From Methanobrevibacter sp. (lineage in GTDB: Archaea > Methanobacteriota > Methanobacteria > Methanobacteriales > Methanobacteriaceae), in assembly GCF_015062935.1 (NCBI RefSeq), contig NZ_SUTM01000012.1, positions 23,235 through 87,234 on the forward strand: a stretch of DNA of 64,000 bases. The letters are read 5' to 3'. The notes under the pieces are model-generated. The model had not been told where the DNA came from, did not search any database, and worked only from the letters and a program-made list of their open reading frames with translations. A program made the position numbers and the translations under genes. Below, piece by piece: positions 1-8,955 of the stretch; position 1 is the first letter of the stretch; the number at the start of each line of letters is the position of its first letter.

Positions 1-811
1 TTGCACAGGTGTTTATCTTAATTCCTTCAGGACAAGGCATGCAATATCCGCATCCTCTGCAGAAGTCTTCTCCCAGTTCATTTTTATCTTTTTCAATGGC
101 CAGTTTCAAATCATCATCCAAAACGGTATTTTCCCCGTAAGATAAAAATTCATCCAGTTCGGAGATTTTTTGAATTCCCCAAATTGGCAGAACATTATCA
201 AATTGATTCAGGAATGCAAAGCTTGCTTTTGAATTGGTAATTAATCCTCCGCCCATTGCTTTCATAGCTATAAAACCGACATCAAGCTGTTTACATTTTT
301 CAACCAGTTCTATTTCTTCTTCACCGCTTAAATATGAAAATGGGTATTGCAGAGTTTCATAAAGTCCGCTTTCAATGGCTTCATGTGCAAATGTTATTTT
401 ATGGGTTGTAATTCCGATATGTTTAATCATTCCTTTTTCTTTTGCTTCAAGCATTGCCTGATACACTTCATCATCTTTTTTAGGAACGAATGAAATGTTG
501 TGGAATTGGTATAAATCCAGATAATCTGTTTTTAAGCTTTTCAGTGATGTTTCTAAATCGCTCCAAAATACTTCCGGTGTTTCCGCTGCGGTTTTACTTG
601 CCAGCAATAACTTTTCACGAGGTAAGTCTTTAAATGCATTGCCCATCTTTTCTTCACTGTCTGTGTAAAAATGGGCGGTGTCATAAAAGTTGATGCCGTT
701 ATCATATGCTTTTTTAAGAATTTCTATTGCTTCATCCATATTGCATCTTTGAATTGGAAGTGCTCCAAATCCATTTTTATTTACTTCAAGATTAGTTTTT
801 CCAAGCCTCAT
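1..811 (-). CDS. Aldo/keto reductase with C-terminal Fe-S motif (partial, C-terminus off the window)
   Basis: Reading the minus strand from an ATG at 811 gives an open frame of 270 codons that runs off the left edge. The start has the aldo/keto reductase pattern (RLGKTNLEVNKNGFGALPIQ), followed by the catalytic-site segment NFYDTAHFYTDSE. Near the edge lies CRGCGYCMPCPEGI, a ferredoxin-like CxxCxxCxxxCP motif. This is the family of oxidoreductases with a C-terminal [4Fe-4S] cluster; the substrate is unknown. A related but separate member is at 19573-20682. It is divergent from gltX, with a 97-bp AT-rich intergenic region. The family call is firm. Confidence 0.85.
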   Translation of the reverse strand, partial: MRLGKTNLEVNKNGFGALPIQRCNMDEAIEILKKAYDNGINFYDTAHFYTDSEEKMGNAFKDLPREKLLLASKTAAETPEVFWSDLETSLKSLKTDYLDLYQFHNISFVPKKDDEVYQAMLEAKEKGMIKHIGITTHKITFAHEAIESGLYETLQYPFSYLSGEEEIELVEKCKQLDVGFIAMKAMGGGLITNSKASFAFLNQFDNVLPIWGIQKISELDEFLSYGENTVLDDDLKLAIEKDKNELGEDFCRGCGYCMPCPEGIKINTCA

Positions 812-908
812 TATCTTAATTCCCTATAATTCTTAATGTTTATATATCTTCAATTAAATAAATAATATTACTTATTTTTTTAATAGAATTATTAATTGTG
901 ATGATTAA

Positions 909-2579
909 ATGAATGATTTAGAAGAGATTATCTATAAACATGCTTTGCTCAATGCTGCAAAACATAAAGGATCAGCAAATCCTGGTGCAGTAATGGGTTC
1001 AATCATGTCAAATGAACCAGAACTGAGAAGTAAAGCAAAAGAAATTGGTCCAATGTCTGGTAAAATTGTTGCAAAAGTCAATGCTTTATCTTTAGATGAA
1101 CAAAAAGCAGAAATGGAAAAATATGGTGTTGAAGTTCAGGAGAAAAAACCTAAAGCTAAAGAGACAGGCCTTCAGGAACTTCCAGGCACTCATGAAAATA
1201 TTGTATTGCGTTTTGCTCCAAACCCAAGCGGACCGCTTCATATTGGCCACTCAAGAGCTGCAGTTCCAAATGCCGAATACGTAAAAAGACATAACGGTAA
1301 ATTAATTTTAAGAATTGAAGACACTGACCCTAAAAGGGTATTTGAACCTGCTTATGAAATGATTCCTGAAGATCTGGAATGGCTGGGAATCAGTCCTGAT
1401 GAAATAATTTATCAGTCAGACAGATTTGAAATCTATTATGATTATGCTCGCCAATTAATAGAAAAAGGTGCTGCCTACATGTGTACCTGTGACGGTGCAG
1501 ATTTCAAAGAGCTTAAAGACAATTGTAAAGCTTGCCCTTGCCGTGATAATAGTGTGGAAGAAAACTTGGCATTATGGGAAAAATTTGACACTATGCAGGC
1601 AGGAGAAGCAGTTCTTAGGGTTAAAACCGACATTGCTCATAAAAATCCTGCAATTCGTGATTGGGTTGCAATGAGATTGGTCGATGAAGAACATCCTCGT
1701 CTAGGAACAAAATATAGAATATATCCAATGATGAATTTTTCAGTAGCTGTTGACGATCATTTAATGGGTTTAACTCATGTATTGAGAGGTAAAGACCACC
1801 TTGCAAATACTGAAAAGCAAAAATATCTCTATGACCATATGGGATGGGAAGTGCCTGAATATATCCACTACGGCCGATTGAAAATGGAAGATATTGCACT
1901 CAGTACCTCAAAAGCCAAAGAAGGAATTGAAAATGGCACATATAGTGGATGGGATGACCCAAGACTCGGAACTTTGAGAGCTATTGCAAGACGTGGAATT
2001 GACCCAAGAACCATCTATGAATTAATCACCGAAATGGGTGTTAAGATGGCGGATTCTGCAATAAGCTGGAAAAAGATTTACGGATTGAATCGTAATTTCT
2101 TAGAACCTGTAGCCAACAGATACTTCTTCTGCGAAGACCCTGTAAAAATCACTGTTGACGGTTACGATGACGGTAAGGTGGACATTGAAAGACCGCTTCA
2201 CGCAGACCATTTGGACAGAGGTAACAGGCACCTGCCATTTGACGGAACTGCATATCTCGCATCTTCCGACATTAACGATGGACTTTTCCGTTTAATGGAT
2301 GCAGTAAATGTTAACATTAACGGTGAGGAAATAACTTATCATTCCACTTCATTTGAACAGGCAAGAGATGCTAAAGCCAGAATTATTCAATGGGTGCCTG
2401 TAGATGAAAATGTTAATGTTAAAATAGTAATGGATGATGCTTCAATTAAAACTGGTATTGGAGAAAGTGCACTTAAAGATTTGGAAGTTGGTGATGTTGT
2501 CCAATTCGAAAGAGTGGGTTTTGCTCGTTTGGATGAAATTGCTGATGATGAATTAATATTCTACTTTGCCCACAAATAG
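909..2579 (+). CDS. gltX: Glutamyl-tRNA synthetase, archaeal type
   Basis: This 556-residue protein attaches glutamate to tRNA in the cytoplasm. The class I signature HIGH is at residues 111-114 in NPSGPLHIGHSRAA, and the KMSKS-equivalent appears as LSTSK. A roughly 95-residue N-terminal extension and a beta-barrel-like C-terminal anticodon domain fit the archaeal/eukaryotic GluRS class. In methanogens this enzyme is normally non-discriminating, with Glu-tRNA(Gln) amidated by GatDE (family knowledge; gatDE is not in this window). A Cys-rich insert (CTCDGADF ... CKACPC) may bind zinc. The ATG at 909 follows a GTGAT-like site. The next gene starts 8 bases after the stop. Confidence 0.97.
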   Translation: MNDLEEIIYKHALLNAAKHKGSANPGAVMGSIMSNEPELRSKAKEIGPMSGKIVAKVNALSLDEQKAEMEKYGVEVQEKKPKAKETGLQELPGTHENIVLRFAPNPSGPLHIGHSRAAVPNAEYVKRHNGKLILRIEDTDPKRVFEPAYEMIPEDLEWLGISPDEIIYQSDRFEIYYDYARQLIEKGAAYMCTCDGADFKELKDNCKACPCRDNSVEENLALWEKFDTMQAGEAVLRVKTDIAHKNPAIRDWVAMRLVDEEHPRLGTKYRIYPMMNFSVAVDDHLMGLTHVLRGKDHLANTEKQKYLYDHMGWEVPEYIHYGRLKMEDIALSTSKAKEGIENGTYSGWDDPRLGTLRAIARRGIDPRTIYELITEMGVKMADSAISWKKIYGLNRNFLEPVANRYFFCEDPVKITVDGYDDGKVDIERPLHADHLDRGNRHLPFDGTAYLASSDINDGLFRLMDAVNVNINGEEITYHSTSFEQARDAKARIIQWVPVDENVNVKIVMDDASIKTGIGESALKDLEVGDVVQFERVGFARLDEIADDELIFYFAHK

Positions 2580-2587
2580 GTGATTTG

Positions 2588-3061
2588 ATGACATTATTCT
2601 CAAATGGTTTTGTAACACTTCAGATGCCTGAAGACTTTGAAGCTGTTGCTACAAAAGATGAATTCAATGACATGTATCTGGTAAATACAAAAATACCTAT
2701 GTCAATTAAATTTTCAACAACTCCTACTTTGGTCGGCCTTCCGGAAATCATGGAGGATATTGAAAAAAACTTAAAAAACAATGACCGTATTGATTTGGTG
2801 ACTTCAGATTTTCTGGCTATAAATGATGATATATATTATATGATAGTCTCATCATTCTCTGATGGTGAAAAAGAGATTCGCCGTAATGAATTTCTGTATG
2901 TTGAGGATAATAATCTGTATATCTTTGAATATACTTATCCGTATGCTGACAGGGAATTGGATGATTTCTATTTGAACGTAATCAGATCTTTAAAGATTAT
3001 CGTACCAAAATATATTGTTGAAAACGGCAGTTATAGGTTAAATAAAGAAGAATCTCAATGA
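2588..3061 (+). CDS. Small protein of possible PsbP/DcrB-like fold, unknown function
   Basis: This 157-residue protein has alternating beta-strand patterns and a helical end resembling the PsbP/DcrB (DUF1795-like) fold; that resemblance is weak. It has no signal peptide or membrane segment, so it is probably cytoplasmic. I place the start at ATG 2588 rather than the TTG three bases earlier, because AGGTGAT overlapping the gltX stop is correctly spaced for it. It is co-directional with gltX (8 bases apart) and probably co-transcribed. A ten-T tract follows at 3076. Confidence 0.8.
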   Translation: MTLFSNGFVTLQMPEDFEAVATKDEFNDMYLVNTKIPMSIKFSTTPTLVGLPEIMEDIEKNLKNNDRIDLVTSDFLAINDDIYYMIVSSFSDGEKEIRRNEFLYVEDNNLYIFEYTYPYADRELDDFYLNVIRSLKIIVPKYIVENGSYRLNKEESQ

Positions 3062-3075
3062 TTTTTCTCTATTTC

Positions 3076-3085
3076 TTTTTTTTTT
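3076..3085 (+). terminator. Poly-T tract after the gltX unit
   Basis: An uninterrupted run of ten T residues lies 15 bases after the stop codon, where archaeal RNA polymerase would be expected to terminate. No hairpin precedes it. The convergent gene ends at 3121. Confidence 0.55.
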
Positions 3086-3120
3086 AAAAAATAAGTTTTG
3101 TGGTGTTAGTAAAAAAGATA

Positions 3121-4764
3121 TTAGTATATCTTTTTCACATCTGCAGGTTTGATTTTTATATCTTTTCTTCTGTATCTTACAGAGATGTCATCACCGTTGA
3201 TTGCATAAACCTGACTGGAATAAGTTTCCCCATCATGTTTGAAGATGATTTCATCTCCTTTTTTAAGTACAACTTCAGAATTGTTTAGATGGATTTTAAT
3301 ATTTTCCCTTGATGGTTTAGGTTTAATGGTATTTAAAACCGGTTCAACCTTTTTCACTTCGGATTTTTCAAATAATTTGCGTGTGTTTTGTTCTCTTATC
3401 GCTTCATCATAGTTAGGTTCATAGTATTCACCGAATTCATCATGGGTTTCGTTGATGATTGGTGCATATTCATCCTCATATTCATTAACATTTCTGATGT
3501 AGTTTTCTTCTAAATCATTGATTGGACTGTACTCAGGTTCAGGTCTTAATCTTTCCTTAACGTCTTGGAAGATTTTTGAACCTTTGATTGTATTTTTAAT
3601 TTTGTTTAGGTCATTTCTATAATCCAATTCATTTGTTTCTTCTGGTTCAAATAAGTTAGAATCATCAATAGGTGCTCCAAAGTCATCAGATTTTTCTGAA
3701 ATTTTAGTTGGGGATTTTAAAGCAGGTTCTTTAATTTCCTCTTGGACATTATCTTCTGAATTCAATAAAACATCGGTGATATTGTCACTTTCAGATATTT
3801 CTTCAATTTCTTTTTCTTCGACTTCCTGTGAAGCGCTGGAAATTGCTTCTTCTATATCTTTTTGTGATGCTACAGAAGGAGTTTCACTGACAGTTTCATC
3901 AGGTTCTTTCTCAGTGAGCACATCTTCAATAGTTTCAACTTCTAAAACCTCCTGAACTGTATCTTCAGGTGTTTCTTTTTCTTCTTTTGTAATGATGTCT
4001 TCTATGGTTTCTTCTTTTGGTTTTTCTGTGGTGGTAACGTTTTCTTTTTCTTCTTTTGTAATGATGTCTTCTATGGTTTCTTCTTTTGGTTTTTCTGTGC
4101 TGGTAGTGGTTTCTTCAGGAACTTTATCTTCGCCGGATAATATTTTTTCTATTTCCTCGTCGGCTAAAATTTCTTCAATGAGTTTATCTTCAATTTCCTC
4201 ATTTTCTTTTCTTCTTCTGATGCTTTCTTTAAGTTCATTTAACTCTTCATCATCATCTTTGTGAATTTGCTGTGCTTCTTTTTCCCTTTCACTGTCTTTT
4301 CTTTTGGATTCTTTAATCAATTCATCGATAGTGAATAAATCTTTTAATTCATGTTTTTCGTTATCTTGACTCATAATTTCAACCTGGTATTCGTTCATTG
4401 GATCTTGATTTTTTTTAATTTTATTTTCATAATTGATAAGTACTTGATTTTGAGATTCGTATTCGAGGTTTTTATAGTTGTCCTCTTCAACTTCAGGGGC
4501 GAGATAAATCCCTGCATCCTCTTCTACAATAGGACTGGACTTATTAAGAAAATTATTATTTTGTTGGGTTTGTGGATTCAGAGAAGGTTTTTCAGGTTCG
4601 GTTTTCCGTTGGTTGGATAAAAAATTACCAATAGCCTCTGTAGGCAATATAGATTCTTCTTCTTTTTCTAATTCAGCTCCTCTATAATGCAGTTTAACCA
4701 AAATAATGGCAATAGCACCTATAATAAAAATGGTTGCCCAAAGTATGATTGTTGTTCCGTTCAT
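3121..4764 (-). CDS. Membrane-anchored, highly acidic Glu-rich repeat protein
   Basis: This 547-residue protein begins with one hydrophobic segment (about residues 7-24), followed by a basic patch (KLHYR). That suggests the N-terminus is outside and a long cytoplasmic tail is inside. Residues about 110-400 are a low-complexity, Glu/Lys/Thr-rich, partly coiled-coil stretch with two copies of a 23-residue repeat beginning KPKEETIEDIITKEEKE. The last 55 residues form a compact, likely SH3-like beta domain (VVLKKGDEIIFKHDGETY ... DDISVRYRRKDI). The architecture superficially resembles membrane-tethered scaffolds such as ZipA or EzrA, but I see no homology to them. Function is unknown. It is convergent with the gltX unit. 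Confidence 0.85.
   Translation of the reverse strand: MNGTTIILWATIFIIGAIAIILVKLHYRGAELEKEEESILPTEAIGNFLSNQRKTEPEKPSLNPQTQQNNNFLNKSSPIVEEDAGIYLAPEVEEDNYKNLEYESQNQVLINYENKIKKNQDPMNEYQVEIMSQDNEKHELKDLFTIDELIKESKRKDSEREKEAQQIHKDDDEELNELKESIRRRKENEEIEDKLIEEILADEEIEKILSGEDKVPEETTTSTEKPKEETIEDIITKEEKENVTTTEKPKEETIEDIITKEEKETPEDTVQEVLEVETIEDVLTEKEPDETVSETPSVASQKDIEEAISSASQEVEEKEIEEISESDNITDVLLNSEDNVQEEIKEPALKSPTKISEKSDDFGAPIDDSNLFEPEETNELDYRNDLNKIKNTIKGSKIFQDVKERLRPEPEYSPINDLEENYIRNVNEYEDEYAPIINETHDEFGEYYEPNYDEAIREQNTRKLFEKSEVKKVEPVLNTIKPKPSRENIKIHLNNSEVVLKKGDEIIFKHDGETYSSQVYAINGDDISVRYRRKDIKIKPADVKKIY
3975..4099. repeat. In-frame 69-bp tandem duplication
   Basis: A 56-bp block starting at 3975 recurs identically at 4044, an offset of 69 bp, or 23 codons. 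It encodes the duplicated KPKEETIEDIITKEEKE unit of the acidic membrane protein. The near-perfect DNA identity points to a recent slippage or recombination event and a length-variable region. Confidence 0.9.
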
Positions 4765-5086
4765 TTTTCCTAACCCTTTTTCTTAATTTATAGTAAATAT
4801 AATATATGTAAAATACTTAATTTAAATATTTTCATGGACTATTTAAATGTTGATAAAAATTTTTTAAATTTAAAAATAATTGTTTATTTTATTTTTTTCG
4901 ATTATCTGAGTATTTCTTATCAGTTTTTGTAGTCATACTGTTTTCACATTATATGTTTAATAATTAGATAGTTTTTAAAATATTTTTTTATTTTTTAATT
5001 AAAAATCTGTATATTTTACCATACAATCAATTTATATATTTTTAAAATAAAATATAAATTAGATTAATGATTTATGAGGAATTATC
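4765..5086. other. AT-rich divergent promoter region
   Basis: This 322-bp stretch between the acidic membrane protein (minus) and dapL (plus) has no credible coding frame. It consists of A/T tracts with promoter-like elements for dapL at its right end. Confidence 0.6.
5031..5038 (+). promoter_or_regulatory. Probable TATA box of dapL
   Basis: TTTATATA lies 49 bases upstream of the dapL start codon. This is consistent with an archaeal TATA element and a leader of about 25 bases. Confidence 0.5.
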
Positions 5087-6322
5087 ATGGTTGTTAAAAT
5101 TAACGAAAACTATCTTAAATTAAAAAGCAGTTACCTTTTTGTAGAAGTAGCTAGAAGAGAAGCGGAATTTAGAAAAGCCAATCCCGATGCAGACATTATT
5201 AAAATGGGTATTGGAGATGTTACTAAACCATTAGTCCCGGCTGTTGTAAAAGCATTCAGCGATGCTGTTGATGAAATGGGAAATGCAGATACTTTTATGG
5301 GCTATGGTCCTGAACAAGGTTACGGTTTTTTAGCTGAAGCAATTATTAAAAATGATTACAATCCTCTTGGAATATCACTGGATACTGATGAGGTTTTCAT
5401 AAGTGACGGTGCAAAATGTGACACTGGTAATATCCAGGAAATTTTTGGCATTGACAATAAGATTGCTGTAACTGACCCTGTTTATACTGTATATGTTGAT
5501 ACCAATGTAATGGCAGGCAGAACCGGTGAAATGGGTGACGATGGAATGTATGAAGGATTAACATACCTTAAATGCAATGCCGAAAACGGTTTTGTCCCTG
5601 AACTTCCTTCCGAACCGGTTGACATAATCTATTTATGCTACCCTAACAATCCAACCGGTACTACACTTACAAAAGATCAATTGAAAGTTTTTGTTGATTA
5701 TGCAATAGAAAATAAAGCTATTATATTATTCGATGCAGCTTATGAAGTATTCATAAATGAAGACAATGTTCCTCATAGTATTTATGAAATTGAAGGTGCA
5801 AAAGAAGTTGCAATAGAATTTAGAAGTTTTTCAAAAACTGCAGGATTCACCGGAACACGTTGTGCATTCACTGTTGTTCCTAAAGAATTAAAAGCATATG
5901 ACAGCGAAGGTAATGCAGTTGAAGTAAATCCTTTATGGAATAGAAGACAAACCACAAAATTCAACGGCGCATCTTATCCGGTGCAAAAAGCAGCTGAAGC
6001 GGTTTACTCTCCAGAAGGTAAAAAAGAAATTAAAGAAGTAATTGATTATTATATGGCTAATGCTAAAATAATTAGAGAAAGTTTAGCTGATTTAGGTCTT
6101 GAAGTTTATGGTGGAGTAAGTTCACCTTATATCTGGGTAAAAACTCCAAATAATATGGACTCCTGGGCATTCTTTGATTTATTATTGAACGAAGCTAATG
6201 TCGTTGGAACTCCAGGTTCCGGATTCGGCCCTAGTGGTGAAGGTTATTTAAGACTTACTGCATTCAATACTTTAGAAAATACTAAAGAAGCTATGGATAG
6301 AATTTCAAAATTAGAATTTTAG
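5087..6322 (+). CDS. dapL: LL-diaminopimelate aminotransferase
   Basis: This 411-residue PLP enzyme converts tetrahydrodipicolinate directly to LL-diaminopimelate in lysine synthesis. It shows the fold-type I features of the family: the N-terminal segment [17 protein letters not shown], the YPNNPTG motif, and the PLP lysine at residue 250 in [12 protein letters not shown]. The full length matches the DapL family. The start at 5087 follows GAGGAATTATC. The direct DapL route is the usual lysine route in Methanobacteriales (established knowledge). The downstream frame starts right at its stop codon. Confidence 0.95.
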   Translation: MVVKINENYLKLKSSYLFVEVARREAEFRKANPDADIIKMGIGDVTKPLVPAVVKAFSDAVDEMGNADTFMGYGPEQGYGFLAEAIIKNDYNPLGISLDTDEVFISDGAKCDTGNIQEIFGIDNKIAVTDPVYTVYVDTNVMAGRTGEMGDDGMYEGLTYLKCNAENGFVPELPSEPVDIIYLCYPNNPTGTTLTKDQLKVFVDYAIENKAIILFDAAYEVFINEDNVPHSIYEIEGAKEVAIEFRSFSKTAGFTGTRCAFTVVPKELKAYDSEGNAVEVNPLWNRRQTTKFNGASYPVQKAAEAVYSPEGKKEIKEVIDYYMANAKIIRESLADLGLEVYGGVSSPYIWVKTPNNMDSWAFFDLLLNEANVVGTPGSGFGPSGEGYLRLTAFNTLENTKEAMDRISKLEF

Positions 6323-6331
6323 GTGTTAAAT

Positions 6332-7024
6332 TTGAAAGCTAAATTTGAAAAACCTGTTGAAATAGAAGAAGAAGACACATTTAAAACTATTTTATCCAAA
6401 TATGGTGCATTGGCTTTGGATAAACAAGAAAATTTATCTGAATTAATTGGTGAAACTGTAGGAGAACTAGATATTGAAGAAGGTAAAATCTCATTTGGAG
6501 ATATTGAAATTCCTGTTCAGATTTTAAGCTTCTATAATCCTGATTTAAGACAATGGTCATGGGCATGGGATAATGAGGATATTTTTGGAAAAGATTTGAT
6601 TCAAACTGCTTTTAAGGTAAAAGAGTTTGGTGATAACTTTAATATTCCTGAATTAAATACTCCTGTTCTAAATGCAGATATTAACGATTGCCATACCCTG
6701 GCAATGGTTGCTATAGGTCTTTGTAATATGGATGCATATTATGCAGTTTCAGAAGAGGGACTGGATATTTATGTTGTATTCAATTCAGATTTGATTAAAG
6801 AAAATAATTCCCTTATCAAATTTAGGGATACATTTTATACATTCCAAAAGAATTTCAGGATTTATCCTCAAATAGCATTTGAATCTTATACAAAACTTAA
6901 AGGCTATGGATTTAAACCTCATGATGATTTTGCTGTAGCTAAAATTGGTGAAAGCAGGATTATTGTTGGTTTTACTGAAAGAGGCAACGTAACTCGTATA
7001 TTAATGTATGATGAAGAGGATTAG
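6332..7024 (+). CDS. DUF6882-like protein of unknown function
   Basis: This protein of about 230 residues has a central Trp-rich stretch, QWSWAWDNEDIFGKDLI, typical of what I recall as the DUF6882 family; I could not search to confirm. There is no signal or membrane segment. The frame is open from a GTG at 6323, but AGGTG at 6321-6325 is best spaced for the TTG at 6332, so I start there. It lies directly behind dapL and just ahead of a DUF6891-like gene. The two may form a functional pair. Confidence 0.75.
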   Translation: MKAKFEKPVEIEEEDTFKTILSKYGALALDKQENLSELIGETVGELDIEEGKISFGDIEIPVQILSFYNPDLRQWSWAWDNEDIFGKDLIQTAFKVKEFGDNFNIPELNTPVLNADINDCHTLAMVAIGLCNMDAYYAVSEEGLDIYVVFNSDLIKENNSLIKFRDTFYTFQKNFRIYPQIAFESYTKLKGYGFKPHDDFAVAKIGESRIIVGFTERGNVTRILMYDEED

Positions 7025-7031
7025 TGGTATT

Positions 7032-7628
7032 ATGGATCGGGATTTAGTTGAAGAAATAGAATATCTGATAGAGGTTTTAACTAAATCCGGATTTTTTAAT
7101 ATTGATGAAATCCAGGAAATATTGGAAGATCAATTCATTGAGGAGGATATTGATTTTTCTCAATTCAATATTTCTTTAAATGATTTTGATAATGTCAATT
7201 TCAACAAACTTGAATGTGCATTCAATTCACTCGTTGAAAAGGATATTTTGGCTGTACATAATTGCGGTTTTGATATTGAGGAAGGCGTTGCGGATGCTTT
7301 TGAATTGCAGGTACACTTATTGAATAATAAATTCAATCCCGTAGGTTTTTGTTTTTACACTTTTGAAGATGTTGAGGAAGCAATTTGGGACAATAAATTA
7401 AAAATCACATTTAGCGATTTTGAAAATAATGAGAAAAAAGCATTGGAAATTGGCGAAATTGCTGCAGAAAGTTTGAAATCCGAAGGCTTTTCAATTATAT
7501 GGGATGGGACTGTAAACAGTCAGATTGAAATAAATCCTTTCAAATGGGATAAATCTTTTGATAGTGAAAAGGAATATGAAATTGAAGGCGCCTATGAGTG
7601 TTTTATTAATAAAGATGTGTTAAAATGA
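7032..7628 (+). CDS. DUF6891-like protein of unknown function
   Basis: This 198-residue acidic protein carries features I associate with DUF6891: a segment LECAFNSLVEKDILAVHNCGF, then GFCFYTFEDVEEAI, then a C-terminal pattern of helix plus GFSIIWDGTVNSQIEI. An in-frame ATG exists at 7008, but the ATG at 7032 fits the GTGGTATT site that follows the upstream stop at 7022-7024. The gene overlaps the next one by 4 bases (ATGA). The activity is unknown. Confidence 0.75.
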   Translation: MDRDLVEEIEYLIEVLTKSGFFNIDEIQEILEDQFIEEDIDFSQFNISLNDFDNVNFNKLECAFNSLVEKDILAVHNCGFDIEEGVADAFELQVHLLNNKFNPVGFCFYTFEDVEEAIWDNKLKITFSDFENNEKKALEIGEIAAESLKSEGFSIIWDGTVNSQIEINPFKWDKSFDSEKEYEIEGAYECFINKDVLK

Positions 7629-8218
7629 ATGTGAGATCACTAAAATTAATTCGTGAAGTAATGATTAATTCTTCTAAATTAACTTCTGTTGAAATAGCTC
7701 AAGATTCCATATATCTGGAATTTAAAGATGTTGAACTGGGCGTTCCTAAGGAAAGTGAAGATTTTCCTTTGACTGTTCGTTTTGCAGTTGATTCATTCAT
7801 AACTGCTTTTTATAATAATATTTGGGATATTGATTTTTTGGCAAAGTACAATTTCAAAAATCAAATACTGAGCGAAGAGGTCTTATATGATATTGTCGAA
7901 GTTAAATTCATTGATTTTGAATATCTCAATACCTTTTTCTATAATTTCAAGAAGGAAAAAACAATTTCAGTTGTCGATGATTTTGATATCCACAATATCC
8001 GTAATGATTTTTTCATGTTGATAGAAACAAAAGACATGGCTATTGCTGTTGGCGGAAATCAAATGGATTTCTTCACCAAATATGAAAAGTTGGATGATGC
8101 TTCTTTAAGGGAACTGTCCAATCAGTGGATGCTTTCTTTTTTAAAATATCATTTAAAAAGAAACATTGTTAAAAATCCTGTCTTCGAAAATCATCCTCTG
8201 ATGTATACTAAGAAATAA
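7625..8218 (+). CDS. Unknown protein, third gene of the DUF6882/DUF6891 set
   Basis: This 197-residue protein has no motif I recognise. It is acidic and aromatic-rich, without a signal peptide or membrane helix. The four-base ATGA overlap with the upstream DUF6891-like gene implies translational coupling, so it most likely works with it. It is followed by about 110 bp of AT-rich sequence and a convergent gene. Confidence 0.7.
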   Translation: MNVRSLKLIREVMINSSKLTSVEIAQDSIYLEFKDVELGVPKESEDFPLTVRFAVDSFITAFYNNIWDIDFLAKYNFKNQILSEEVLYDIVEVKFIDFEYLNTFFYNFKKEKTISVVDDFDIHNIRNDFFMLIETKDMAIAVGGNQMDFFTKYEKLDDASLRELSNQWMLSFLKYHLKRNIVKNPVFENHPLMYTKK

Positions 8219-8331
8219 TTTTATATTGATTTTATTTTTAATATTAAAAAAATTAGTTTAATAGATATTTTATTTAATTTCAAATTAATATCTATTAAAA
8301 TTATTAACTCTTATTTTGATTTAACACATAC

Positions 8332-8955
8332 TTAATGTGGAACGTGATTAGTGATATAATTGAATACTCCACGAACTCCTGATACAAATCCGTTGTATTC
8401 GGTATTGTGGATATTGCTCATGTCATCTTCAATACGGTCATCTATTTCCTTAACGAATGTTGTATTGTTGTAGTCGGCTGTTGTGAAGTAGTGGACCTGA
8501 ATTGAATAGTTTGTATCCTCTTTTTGGAATACGTAGTTTACTCCAATATGGTTCCAGATTTCATCAGTATCTCTTGATGGATTTGAGAAATATTGCTTGG
8601 AAACATTAACTCCTGATATAGTACTATTTTCATTTTTTAAAACTTTATATCCGCCATTTTCCATTGATTTGAATTTTGATACTGATAATGAAGTAATATG
8701 GTCTTCCGGCCAGTCATCCCAATGGTCAATGAAAACATATCCATTTGTTATTGCATGCGGGGTTTTGGATTGGTTTGTTAAATTCAATTCGTCTGTTGAA
8801 TTCCATGCTTGTGGAACGACAGCAATACTGTGTCCAAATTCCACGGTGTCATCAGTTTTAAAACTTAAGAAACTGTTTATTCCGTTAATGTTAATTGCTA
8901 GGAAAATGATAATGACTATAATTATCACTGCACGGATTATGTCTTCTCGCCTCAT
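8332..8955 (-). CDS. PsbP-like exported/anchored protein, last gene of the kinase-glycosyltransferase operon
   Basis: This 207-residue protein has an uncleaved-looking N-terminal membrane segment (about residues 8-28) and an extracytoplasmic domain with a PsbP-like alternation of strands (GHSIAVVPQAW; VSKQYFSN). The start codon overlaps the upstream glycosyltransferase stop by four bases, so the two are translationally coupled. Methanobrevibacter-type genomes carry many PsbP-like secreted proteins (recollection). A role in export or assembly of the product of the adjacent synthase is an inference from position only. Confidence 0.75.
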   Translation of the reverse strand: MRREDIIRAVIIIVIIIFLAININGINSFLSFKTDDTVEFGHSIAVVPQAWNSTDELNLTNQSKTPHAITNGYVFIDHWDDWPEDHITSLSVSKFKSMENGGYKVLKNENSTISGVNVSKQYFSNPSRDTDEIWNHIGVNYVFQKEDTNYSIQVHYFTTADYNNTTFVKEIDDRIEDDMSNIHNTEYNGFVSGVRGVFNYITNHVPH

